Below are positions 26,216 to 33,719 of a DNA stretch of 64,000 nucleotides, piece after piece; within the stretch, counting starts at the first letter, position 1, and the number at the start of each line of letters is the position of its first letter. The notes under the pieces were generated by a model, which was given only the letters and a program-made list of their open reading frames with translations, ran no database searches and was not told where the DNA came from. Position numbers and translations under genes: made by a program. The stretch spans positions 1 through 64,000 of the forward strand of contig DVLE01000036.1 in the NCBI GenBank assembly GCA_018715645.1, read 5' to 3'. Origin of the DNA: Candidatus Merdisoma merdipullorum. Lineage in GTDB: Bacteria; Bacillota; Clostridia; Lachnospirales; Lachnospiraceae.

Positions 26216-27514
26216 ATGAAAAGAAGGCGTTTATATGGCGCGTGCTTTGCGGCGGCGCTTATGATTTGCGGTATTTTCACATCAGAGAAACTATCGTCGG
26301 TATGGGCTTCCGGGACCGGGACTGTAGATACCAGCGGGCAGGAGACAGAGGAGCAGAAGACGGTAGATACAGGCAGCCAGGAGAAAACAGGTCAGATGTC
26401 GGCGGATACCAGCGATCTGGAAAACCAGAGACAGGAGACCCAGGATAAAATAGACGATATTAAGGATGACCTGCAGTCTGTAGAGGATAAGATCAAGGAT
26501 CTGGAAAACAGCAAGAGCAGCCTGCAAAGCTATATTTCCCAGCTTGACAGGGAAGCGAATGATCTGGAGACACAGATCCAGGAGCTGAATGCGGATATAG
26601 AGGAAAAGCAGGCGGAGGTGGAGGCTGCTCAGGCGGAGCTTGAGGAAGCGCAGGCCACAGCCGACAGGCAGTATGAGGATATGAAAAAGCGGATTCAGTA
26701 CCTTTATGAGACGGGTACGCCTTCTTTTCTGGAGCTTTTGCTTACTTCAGACAGTATGGCGGATTTCCTGAACCGTTCCACTTACGCTACTCAGGTAACC
26801 CAGTATGATCGTAAAATGCTGGAACAGTATATTGCGCAGAAAGAAGCGGTAGAGGAAAAGAAAGCGAAGCTTGAGCAGGAAGAGGAAGAATTGAATCTGA
26901 TGGCAGATACGGCCAAGGAGCAGAAGAGCGCCGTGGAAGCTCTGATCGAGGCGAAGAATGCGGAGATTGCCAGTTATCAGGCCCAGATCAACAGTGAAAA
27001 CAGCAATGCGGAAGCTTACGAGGCGGATCTGGCGGAGCAGGAACGGCTCTTAGATCAGATCGAGCAGCAGATAGCCGCGGCAGCAGCGGCGGCGGCTCAG
27101 GAAGGAGACGGTGACGGCGGAGCATCCGGCTTTATCTGGCCCTGTCCCAGCAGCCATAGGATTACCAGCTATTTTGGTCCGAGAGAGCAGCCTATAGCGG
27201 GCGCTTCCACGAATCATAAGGGGATTGACATAGGAGCAGGCTACGGTTCCGCGATCGTCGCCTCGGCAGGCGGACGTGTGACTACGGCTACTTACAGCAG
27301 TTCGGCGGGAAATTATGTGGTGATTTCCCATGGAAATGGGCTGTCTACAGTATATATGCACTGTTCCGCCCTGTATGTGTCGGCGGGCCAGATGGTTTCT
27401 CAGGGAGAGACGATAGCGGCTGTGGGTTCCACAGGATATTCCACAGGAAATCATCTGCATTTCGGAGTTATCAAGAATGGAACTTATGTGAATCCTTTGG
27501 GCTATGTGAGCTGA
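26216..27514 (+). CDS. Secreted coiled-coil M23 peptidoglycan hydrolase (EnvC/PcsB-like)
   Basis: Encodes 432 residues: a signal peptide, an acidic linker, a long coiled coil (about residues 65-290) and a C-terminal LytM/M23 metallopeptidase domain. Zinc-ligand motifs NHKGIDIG and HLHFGV are present with the central VVISHGNGLSTVYMH, so it should cut peptide cross-links. The layout matches PcsB and EnvC, which are held inactive and activated through FtsEX, and the gene sits directly after ftsX. A poly-Ala segment joins coiled coil and catalytic domain. Confidence 0.92.
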   Translation: MKRRRLYGACFAAALMICGIFTSEKLSSVWASGTGTVDTSGQETEEQKTVDTGSQEKTGQMSADTSDLENQRQETQDKIDDIKDDLQSVEDKIKDLENSKSSLQSYISQLDREANDLETQIQELNADIEEKQAEVEAAQAELEEAQATADRQYEDMKKRIQYLYETGTPSFLELLLTSDSMADFLNRSTYATQVTQYDRKMLEQYIAQKEAVEEKKAKLEQEEEELNLMADTAKEQKSAVEALIEAKNAEIASYQAQINSENSNAEAYEADLAEQERLLDQIEQQIAAAAAAAAQEGDGDGGASGFIWPCPSSHRITSYFGPREQPIAGASTNHKGIDIGAGYGSAIVASAGGRVTTATYSSSAGNYVVISHGNGLSTVYMHCSALYVSAGQMVSQGETIAAVGSTGYSTGNHLHFGVIKNGTYVNPLGYVS

Positions 27515-27623
27515 GACAGCATGAAACAAAAGAAAAAGGCGTATATTGAAAGCAAAGGAAGGGGGCTGTTGTAGAATCATTTTACGACAGCTCCATTTAC
27601 CGGGAAGTTGAGGAATGCAGCCA

Positions 27624-28841
27624 ATGAAGGACAAAAAGCAGTTTGTAAAAGGATTAGCAGTGGGGTTTGTGGTAACCCTGGCTCTGGTGGAAATACTCCT
27701 GTTTGGCCAAAATGTTCTGTCGGACATTGATGACAGGAACCGGGAGGAGAGCGGGACGCTGAATCTGACCAGCTCCTCCGTGGAGGGGAAGCTGGATGAG
27801 ATCCAGACATTGATGGAGACCTACTATCTGGAGGACATCGATACGGAGCAGGTGGAGGATTTTCTCTACAAAGGAGCCGTGGCAGGACTCGGAGATATTT
27901 ATGCGGCTTACTACACGGAGGAGGAGTATCAGAGCATGATCGATTCTACCAATGGAAGTTATTATGGGATCGGCGTGGAGATCTCCCAGAACATGACCAC
28001 GGGAATCATTACCATCAGCCGTGTCTTTGAAGGCTCTCCCGCGGAGGAAGCCGGACTCCTTCCCGGCGATGTGATTTACATGATAGGCGATACCGAGGTT
28101 ACCGGAGAGGATTTGAACAAGGTAGTCTCGCTGATTAAGGGCGAAGAATTCACGACGACGACGGTTACGGTGGCCAGAGAGGGAGAGAAGGATTATCTGG
28201 AAGTCGAAGTGGAGAGGAGGACCATTGAAGTTCCTACTGTGGAATCGGAAATGCTGGATGGGAATATCGGCTATATCGCAATCACCTCCTTTGACGACGT
28301 GACGACGGAGCAGTTCCTGACAGCCCTCGATACGCTGGAAAGTCAGGGAATGGAAAAGCTGATTGTCGATCTGCGGAACAACGGAGGAGGACTTGTTTCC
28401 AGTGTCTGCGCGATTCTGGATCGCCTGCTTCCCGAAGGCCTGATCGTCTACACGGAGGATAAGTACGGAAACCGTGAGGAGGAGTACTCTGACGCTGAGA
28501 ATTACTTTGACAAGCCGCTGGCCGTCCTGGTGAATGGGAACAGCGCCAGCGCGTCCGAGATCTTCGCGGGAGCCATCAAAGACTACGGCATCGGCACGTT
28601 GGTGGGAACTACCACGTACGGTAAAGGCATCGTGCAGAAGATCTATCCTTTAAGCGACGGCACGGCCGTGAAGCTGACCGTATCCAAGTACTACACGCCG
28701 AACGGCAACAACATCCACGGCATCGGAATCGAACCGGATGTAATCGTGGAGCTTGACGAATCCCTGGAAAATCAGGTGACGGTATCGAAGGAAGAAGATA
28801 ATCAGCTCCAGGCGGCGATAGAGGCGCTGGAAGGGAATTAA
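27624..28841 (+). CDS. ctpA: Carboxyl-terminal processing protease, S41 family
   Basis: Encodes about 405 residues: an N-terminal membrane helix, a PDZ domain (about 90-175, GIGVEISQNMTTGIITISRV and AGLLPGDVIYMIGD) and the S41 protease domain with NGNSASASEIFAGAI (catalytic Ser) and TTYGKGIVQ (catalytic Lys), followed by GIGIEPDV. It would act outside the membrane, and in related operons it processes or degrades wall-hydrolase regulators. An ATG at 27615 is adjacent to the GAGGA site, so the ATG at 27624 is preferred. A hairpin at about 27567-27597 separates it from the M23 gene. Confidence 0.92.
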   Translation: MKDKKQFVKGLAVGFVVTLALVEILLFGQNVLSDIDDRNREESGTLNLTSSSVEGKLDEIQTLMETYYLEDIDTEQVEDFLYKGAVAGLGDIYAAYYTEEEYQSMIDSTNGSYYGIGVEISQNMTTGIITISRVFEGSPAEEAGLLPGDVIYMIGDTEVTGEDLNKVVSLIKGEEFTTTTVTVAREGEKDYLEVEVERRTIEVPTVESEMLDGNIGYIAITSFDDVTTEQFLTALDTLESQGMEKLIVDLRNNGGGLVSSVCAILDRLLPEGLIVYTEDKYGNREEEYSDAENYFDKPLAVLVNGNSASASEIFAGAIKDYGIGTLVGTTTYGKGIVQKIYPLSDGTAVKLTVSKYYTPNGNNIHGIGIEPDVIVELDESLENQVTVSKEEDNQLQAAIEALEGN

Positions 28842-28854
28842 AATTTGAAAGGGA

Positions 28855-28898
28855 AAAGGGACGTTCATCCGGCTTCCATATCCGGTGTTCGTCCCTTT
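28855..28898 (+). terminator. Terminator-like hairpin after ctpA
   Basis: AAAGGGACG (28855-28863) pairs with CGTCCCTTT (28890-28898), with an inner CCGG/CCGG stem. The T-tract is part of the stem end. Its loop sequence also belongs to the outer arm of the large inverted-repeat element that follows. Confidence 0.65.
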
Positions 28899-29433
28899 CT
28901 GAACGCCTGTCTGCTTTCGGACGGACTGAAAATCAGTCCGCCGGAATCAGACAGTCATTCATAAAGAGGCCGGACACCTGGATAATGGAAGCCGGATGAA
29001 CTGTTCCTGGAAAGGTGTACGGATGCAAAGAGGGGATGATGCCTGCTGCCTGTCAGGGCTATTTTTTGAGAATATTTATTGTTGTTCTACGGTGCAATTC
29101 CGCAAACCTCCGCTTTATATCTGTAGGATTTCTCTCGGTCCTACGGAGAAATTTCTTGAAATCCCTTTTGCATCCGTAGGATTTTCTGTATTTCTACGGT
29201 GCAATCCCGCAAACCTCCGCTTTATAATCCGTAGGATTTCTCTTGGCCTTACGGAGAAATTCCTTGAAATCCTTTTTTATATCCGTAGAACCCCTCAGTA
29301 TTCTACGGAGAAATTGCGCAATCCCTCTCTTTGCATCCGTACAATTCGCCTTTCAAAGAACAATTCATCAATCCTTCCATTATCCAAGCGTTCAGGAAAG
29401 GACGAGCGCTGGATATGGAAGCTAGATGAACGG
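28862..29433. repeat. Large imperfect inverted-repeat element with internal tandem hairpin repeats
   Basis: The left outer arm (28862-28904) is nearly the reverse complement of 29390-29433; for example CGTTCATCCGGCTTCCATAT pairs against ATATGGAAGCTAGATGAACG. The inner arms 28979-29036 and 29321-29385 pair likewise (TGGATAATGGAAG with CTTCCATTATCCA; TACGGATGCAAAGAG with CTCTTTGCATCCGTA). Only the left arm carries an extra block (about 28905-28978), which forms its own nested stem: CTGTCTG...CAGACAG around CGGACTGA-aaa-TCAGTCCG. The centre holds five 54-nt repeats. No convincing protein is encoded. It could be a structured RNA or a miniature mobile element. Confidence 0.8.
29087..29340. repeat. 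Five tandem copies of a 54-nt repeat with CTACGG/CCGTAG arms
   Basis: CTACGG (or TTACGG) recurs at 29087, 29141, 29194, 29249 and 29303, a period of 53-55 nt. About 30 nt after most copies comes TCCGTAGGA or a variant, so each unit can fold into a hairpin, and neighbouring units can pair alternatively. Units 1 and 3 share GCAATYCCGCAAACCTCCGC; units 2 and 4 share AGAAATTYCTTGAAATCC, suggesting duplication of a two-unit block. Confidence 0.85.
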
Positions 29434-29533
29434 GTATTTGAGGAGACAGCGGTACCCTCGGTTTATTTGTTGTTTCTTGAATTATAGAATTTCTCAAATT
29501 TTTTTGCTTTTTCTTTATTTTTTGACAGAAATC

Positions 29534-29842
29534 TCATGTTTCCCCAGAATTATTATGTATTTCATCAAAGTAGCGGGCTAGTTGGTAAAGAAGCTCCTTT
29601 TCCTTCTGACTGTATTGATAGAGGGGAAGTGTTTCTCCTGTATCAAGTCCCAGAAGATAGTCGGATGTGGTATGCAGAATAGAACAGAGACTTAAGATTT
29701 TTTCGGTAGAAGGAATGGAAATGGCCATTTCCCAGGCATTGACGCTGGAACGTGTTACGTGTAGTCTGCGTGCCAGTTCTGTTTGGGTTAGATTATTTTT
29801 TTCACGTAGTTCTTTGATGCGTTCGGCAATTTGTATAACCAT
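29534..29842 (-). CDS. XRE-family HTH transcriptional regulator
   Basis: Encodes 102 residues: an N-terminal Cro/CI-type HTH (IKELREKNNLTQTELARRL, then HVTRSSVNAWEMAISIPS and DYLLGLD) and a short acidic C-terminal helix. GGAGG lies 7-8 nt before the ATG. It is divergent from the DUF3298 lipoprotein gene, with two inverted repeats in the shared gap, so it probably represses itself and that gene, and perhaps the zinc-ribbon/ABC operon beyond. The ligand or signal is unknown. Confidence 0.9.
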   Translation of the reverse strand: MVIQIAERIKELREKNNLTQTELARRLHVTRSSVNAWEMAISIPSTEKILSLCSILHTTSDYLLGLDTGETLPLYQYSQKEKELLYQLARYFDEIHNNSGET

Positions 29843-29868
29843 ATAAATACCTCCATTACACTAGTTTA

Positions 29869-29908
29869 GATAATTACAAGTAAAATATAATTATCATTAA
29901 TGATTATT
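29869..29908. promoter_or_regulatory. Two inverted repeats between the XRE gene and the lipoprotein gene
   Basis: GATAATTA (29869-29876) is inverted as TAATTATC (29888-29895). Overlapping it, ATCATTAATGAT (29893-29904) is a perfect 12-bp palindrome, extended by AATT/ATT with one mismatch. These are plausible operators for the divergent XRE regulator; they end 5 nt before the -35 of the rightward promoter. Confidence 0.55.
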
Positions 29909-29913
29909 TAAAA

Positions 29914-29942
29914 TTGACAAACGAAAAAGACTGTGATACCTT
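29914..29942 (+). promoter_or_regulatory. Promoter of the DUF3298 lipoprotein gene
   Basis: TTGACA (29914-29919), 17 nt, TACCTT (29937-29942). The leader is about 60 nt. Confidence 0.65.
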
Positions 29943-30009
29943 AAATAAGAAAGCTAAAACCGTAGAAAATAGGCGGTATGGCAATAAAAAGATAGAAATG
30001 AGGGGGAAA

Positions 30010-31314
30010 ATGAAGAAGAGATGGTTTGCTGTGTTTTGCCTATGTCTTATTCTTGTGGCTGAAGGCTGCGCGGCGAATGGTGAACATGCGGAACAGGAAG
30101 CACAGCAGGAGGAAGCGGCAGAACAGGAAGTAAAACAGGAAACAGAACAGGAGAATGAAACAGAGAAAGAGGAAAGATTCGAGATAACTGTTGTGGATGA
30201 TGCCTCCTTAAACAGAAAATACACGACAAACGAATCGAATCTGTATTTCACCTCTCAGGAGGTTGATGCTGATCTGACTGAATATTCTGCGGCAGAGGAG
30301 GCTGTAGAAAGCTATTTTCCATTGCGAGCTGCCGTACTATATGGGGAAATAGAGAGTAATTTTGAATACTATTATGGCGAAGCAGGGGAAGGCGAGGTGC
30401 CGTACTTTGGACCATTAGATTTAAATTGCTCTATGAATATTGAGACAGGGAGAACGGACAGCCGGGTTTTGAGCTTTTGCTATGGAGGACAATTTTTCAG
30501 AGGGGAAGGAACTTTATTTAACAATACTTATTATGAAGGCGTGGTCTTTGACACGGAGACGGGAAAACGTCTGGCGCTGGAGGATGTGACTGAGGATGCG
30601 GATGCTTTTGCCAGATTTGCAAAGGCATATGTAACTTTGTACATATACCATGATAAAGGCATCCTGGAGACATACAGCGACATCTCAAATATGCCGACGA
30701 TTGTGCTGGAAATTGAAAAGAATAACTGGTATTTCAATGAAGAAGGAATGGTCATAATCTGCAATCCTGACGAAAAAGATATTTATACAGTTATAGAAAC
30801 AAACATTACGATTCCGTACGGAAGCTTGCTGGATTATTTGAAGCCGCAATATATCCCTGAGGGAGTGGAGAGGCAGGAGCCGTTAAAGACGGAACCGGTG
30901 GACTTTATGGAGCTGTTCAGGCAGAGTTCAGACCTCTATGAGGTCGCTATGGCCAGCGGTCTTGAAGTGACGGAGGTCTTTGGGGAGCCTGTCTCCTATA
31001 TGGCATTTGATTCCAAAATTCGAATTACAGGTCTGGCATCGGCGCCTCAAGTATACGGAGTGACTATTGAGGACTATATAGAAGGCGTCAGCATCGGCGG
31101 CTGTACCATAGGGATGAGCGCAGAGGAATGTATAGAACGGTATATGGACATGGGGTTTGACGCGCCGGTAGATTGCGGTTACAGAGGAAGACTGAATTTG
31201 TTTAAGGAGGAAGATCTGGCCGTGGTGACTTTGTATGTTATCAGCGACATTGTGGTTGCGATGGACTACGGTATTTTCCAGGGAGCGGATGAGTGGTATC
31301 CGGAAATGTATTAA
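30010..31314 (+). CDS. Lipoprotein with RsiV-like DUF3298 domain
   Basis: Encodes about 434 residues. The signal peptide ends in a lipobox-like VAEGCAAN, followed by a Glu/Gln-rich linker. Residues about 60-290 match the RsiV/DUF3298 plan: a strand-rich domain with YYEGVVFDTETGKRLALEDV and a C-terminal part NNWYFNEEGMVIICNPDE...ITIPYGSLLDYL. In Bacillus RsiV this fold senses lysozyme, but no sigma factor gene is adjacent here. The last 120 residues form a second unknown domain (ITGLASAPQVYGVTIEDYI). The frame is open to 29914, where the -35 lies, so a later start is certain; 29998 is an alternative. Confidence 0.7.
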   Translation: MKKRWFAVFCLCLILVAEGCAANGEHAEQEAQQEEAAEQEVKQETEQENETEKEERFEITVVDDASLNRKYTTNESNLYFTSQEVDADLTEYSAAEEAVESYFPLRAAVLYGEIESNFEYYYGEAGEGEVPYFGPLDLNCSMNIETGRTDSRVLSFCYGGQFFRGEGTLFNNTYYEGVVFDTETGKRLALEDVTEDADAFARFAKAYVTLYIYHDKGILETYSDISNMPTIVLEIEKNNWYFNEEGMVIICNPDEKDIYTVIETNITIPYGSLLDYLKPQYIPEGVERQEPLKTEPVDFMELFRQSSDLYEVAMASGLEVTEVFGEPVSYMAFDSKIRITGLASAPQVYGVTIEDYIEGVSIGGCTIGMSAEECIERYMDMGFDAPVDCGYRGRLNLFKEEDLAVVTLYVISDIVVAMDYGIFQGADEWYPEMY

Positions 31315-31320
31315 CAGAGA

Positions 31321-31348
31321 TTGAAAATGCAAATGAGCATTCTATAAG
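31321..31348 (+). promoter_or_regulatory. Possible promoter of the zinc-ribbon/ABC operon
   Basis: TTGAAA (31321-31326), 16 nt, TATAAG (31343-31348), 27 nt before the first zinc-ribbon gene. Confidence 0.5.
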
Positions 31349-31374
31349 ACATAAGAGAAAAGAGGAATGGAAGA

Positions 31375-33075
31375 ATGAAGATATGTGGAAGCTGCGGCGC
31401 AGAGGCGCAGGATGACAGCTTGTTTTGTGAACGCTGCGGAGCCAGGCTGGATCAGGCTGTTCGGGAGGAAACGGAGGAAGTTAATTTCTGCTTTAACTGC
31501 GGAGAGAAACTGGAAGGGGATATGGAGTTCTGTCCGAATTGCGGAATGAATCTGCGTACTGGAGAGGGCGGTGAAGTGAAAATCAGAAAAAAGGGAAATC
31601 CCTCAGATATATTGAAGGGATTACGCCTGCCCGGAGGAAGAAGGCCGAAGAAGGTTGCGGCTGCAGCTGTCATTTGTCTTGCGGCATTTTTTGTGGTGAG
31701 ACTGGCGGGAACTGTATTTGCTTCGCCGGCAAAAAGATTTGTATCCTATCAGGAGAAAACCCTGCAGACCAGGATTGTGGACGGACTTGCCAGAGCTGCC
31801 GAGACATTCAATCTTTATACGCATCTCTCTACGGACATAACGCTGACTGCTTCTTCCGGCAAGCAGGAGGTAGACAGATACCTGGAGGACAGCGCTATAG
31901 AGCTGAAGGTAGCTCTGGGAGAGGATTCAGCGCTTGTAAACGGCGGACTGACTTTGTTGGGAAGCCAGGTGATGACTGCGGCTCTTACCTATGACAAAGG
32001 CGTGGCCGGGTTTTATATTCCTGAACTAAGCGATACATATTATACGGTCGATTTGGCCGGTCTGGATGGATATTTTGTGTCATCAATAGGAGAATTGAAA
32101 AACAAAGAGATTCCTGTAAATGCATTAAGAAAACTGGCGAACAAGTATATTGGACTGATTCTGGATACTGCAGACGAGGACAATGTTACGCTGTCTGAGG
32201 AAAAAACCTTTCGACAGGAGGAGCTGCGCGAGGATGTCAAGGGAAAGACGTATATTTTTGAGCCTTCAGCGGAGGACATTGAAGGACTTATGCTGAAATT
32301 GGCAGATACGATAGAAAATGATCGGGATTTGAGAGAATTTATTCTGGACCTGCAAAAGGATAATATTTATCTGTATATGGAAGACTTTGAAAATACTCTG
32401 GAAGAAACGATTCAGAGCATTTGTGAAAATTTGCGGGCAGAAGCAGAATATATCGGCGAAAGTCTGGAAGGTTTTCAATGGACGATAGGAGTAGCGGGCA
32501 ATAAAGTTCTTTTGCAGAGTATTGAGAGCAGAGATGAAGCAATTCGGATTGGCTACGAAACAGATGGTAGCCAGACGGTGCTCTATGCATACAGCTACGG
32601 GGACAAATGGCTTCTTGACATTCAGAAGGAAGGGAAAAGAGGAGAAGAAAGCGGCAGCGTGAGTTTATATCTGGATGATTCGGAAATGGCGGAGCTGGAA
32701 TTTGAAGATATGGATACGGACAAAAAATCAATTTTACAGCTTCCTTATGGAAAATATGAACTGAAAGCGCAGCCATATGGATATATAAATATTTCTCTGG
32801 AAGCAGAAGTTGGGGAAGGAGAGAATAGGGGCACAGATCACACAATTGCACTTGGCGGCTTGACTTCCGGCTGGGAATGGGAATACCTGAACGGATTGGA
32901 AATTACGTTGAATACTTCAGATAAGGCATCTACTGCTTCCGCTCCCAGAGCAAAGCAGGAAGATATTACAGATTACTCGGAACTTGAGCTTATGGACCTG
33001 ATCGGAGATTTTGAGAGAATGGTATATGACATTTTAAGCGACAGCGGTCTCTCTTTTCTTGGATACTTATGGTAA
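31375..33075 (+). CDS. Membrane protein with two N-terminal zinc ribbons and a large extracytoplasmic domain
   Basis: Encodes 566 residues. Two CxxC...CxxC zinc ribbons lie at Cys4/7/18/21 and Cys39/42/53/56, then a basic stretch and a single transmembrane helix (about 92-115). About 450 residues follow, predicted outside, rich in beta structure and repeatedly acidic. No enzyme motif was recognised. The topology places the zinc ribbons in the cytoplasm, a layout known in several Firmicute membrane proteins of uncertain role. It begins an operon whose ATPase gene overlaps its stop codon, so it probably works with that ABC transporter. Confidence 0.75.
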   Translation: MKICGSCGAEAQDDSLFCERCGARLDQAVREETEEVNFCFNCGEKLEGDMEFCPNCGMNLRTGEGGEVKIRKKGNPSDILKGLRLPGGRRPKKVAAAAVICLAAFFVVRLAGTVFASPAKRFVSYQEKTLQTRIVDGLARAAETFNLYTHLSTDITLTASSGKQEVDRYLEDSAIELKVALGEDSALVNGGLTLLGSQVMTAALTYDKGVAGFYIPELSDTYYTVDLAGLDGYFVSSIGELKNKEIPVNALRKLANKYIGLILDTADEDNVTLSEEKTFRQEELREDVKGKTYIFEPSAEDIEGLMLKLADTIENDRDLREFILDLQKDNIYLYMEDFENTLEETIQSICENLRAEAEYIGESLEGFQWTIGVAGNKVLLQSIESRDEAIRIGYETDGSQTVLYAYSYGDKWLLDIQKEGKRGEESGSVSLYLDDSEMAELEFEDMDTDKKSILQLPYGKYELKAQPYGYINISLEAEVGEGENRGTDHTIALGGLTSGWEWEYLNGLEITLNTSDKASTASAPRAKQEDITDYSELELMDLIGDFERMVYDILSDSGLSFLGYLW

Positions 33076-33719
33076 TGGAGAAGCCGCTTTGCATACTGGA
33101 CGGCGTAAAAAAGCAGTATGAAAAGCAGGGTGTCGTGTTGGGACCGGCTTCGTTTGAGGTACGCGAGGGAGAGATCTTGGGCCTTAGGGGCGCGAACGGA
33201 GCCGGAAAGAGTACTCTGTTAAAGATAATTGCCGGCATAATCAAGCCGGATTCTGGAAAATGCAGCCGGCAGTCTGAATGCAGGAATGCAGTAGGATATG
33301 TGCCGCAGGAGATTGCCTTGTATGAAAGTCTGACCGGGCAAGCGAATCTGGAATTCTGGGGAGAAGTCTACGGTTTGCCCAGGACTGTCATAAAAAGGCG
33401 GAGCAGGTGGCTGTTGGAACAGACAGAACTCACATCCAAAAGCAAAACGATTGTTTCGTCTTATTCCGGTGGTATGCGCCGCCGCCTGCATCTGGCGACA
33501 GCTCTTATGATTACGCCGAAATTGCTGCTGCTGGATGAACCAACCGTGGGAGCAGACGTTCATTCTGCCGATTTGATTTTATCCCTTCTCATACATTTGA
33601 AAAGGCTGGGCTGTACCGTGGTGTGGGTTACACATCAGACGGGCGAACTGGAGAAAATCAGCGACCGCATTCTCACAGTGGAGAATGGATGTGTCACCAG
33701 AGAGGAGATGTGCAGGTGA
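33075..33719 (+). CDS. ABC transporter ATP-binding protein
   Basis: Encodes 214 residues. Walker A GANGAGKSTLL, signature SSYSGGMRRRLHLATAL and Walker B LLLLDEPTVGADVHS are complete, the signature being of the ABC-2 exporter class (CcmA/NatA-like). The start overlaps the previous stop as TAATG; ATG 33069 is also possible. The partner permease gene overlaps its stop codon. Only one ATPase gene serves the double permease, so it probably acts as a homodimer. Confidence 0.9.
   Translation: MEKPLCILDGVKKQYEKQGVVLGPASFEVREGEILGLRGANGAGKSTLLKIIAGIIKPDSGKCSRQSECRNAVGYVPQEIALYESLTGQANLEFWGEVYGLPRTVIKRRSRWLLEQTELTSKSKTIVSSYSGGMRRRLHLATALMITPKLLLLDEPTVGADVHSADLILSLLIHLKRLGCTVVWVTHQTGELEKISDRILTVENGCVTREEMCR

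Noticed and set aside
29087-29340. CRISPR-like array
   Set aside because: There are no unique spacers between constant repeats; the whole 54-nt unit is repeated and no cas gene is present.
28996-29487. A 163-codon ORF across the inverted-repeat element
   Set aside because: It has repetitive content produced by the 54-nt repeats, is rich in Arg/Phe/Cys, has a poor ribosome site and lies wholly within palindromic DNA; it is better explained as non-coding.
30010-31314. Anti-sigma factor RsiV
   Set aside because: Only the extracytoplasmic DUF3298-like part matches; it is a lipoprotein with no cytoplasmic anti-sigma segment and no sigma factor gene is adjacent.
33623-33715. Upstream extension of the ABC permease
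   Set aside because: It overlaps the ATPase coding region; GTG 33716 has the AGGAG site and begins the conserved protein.
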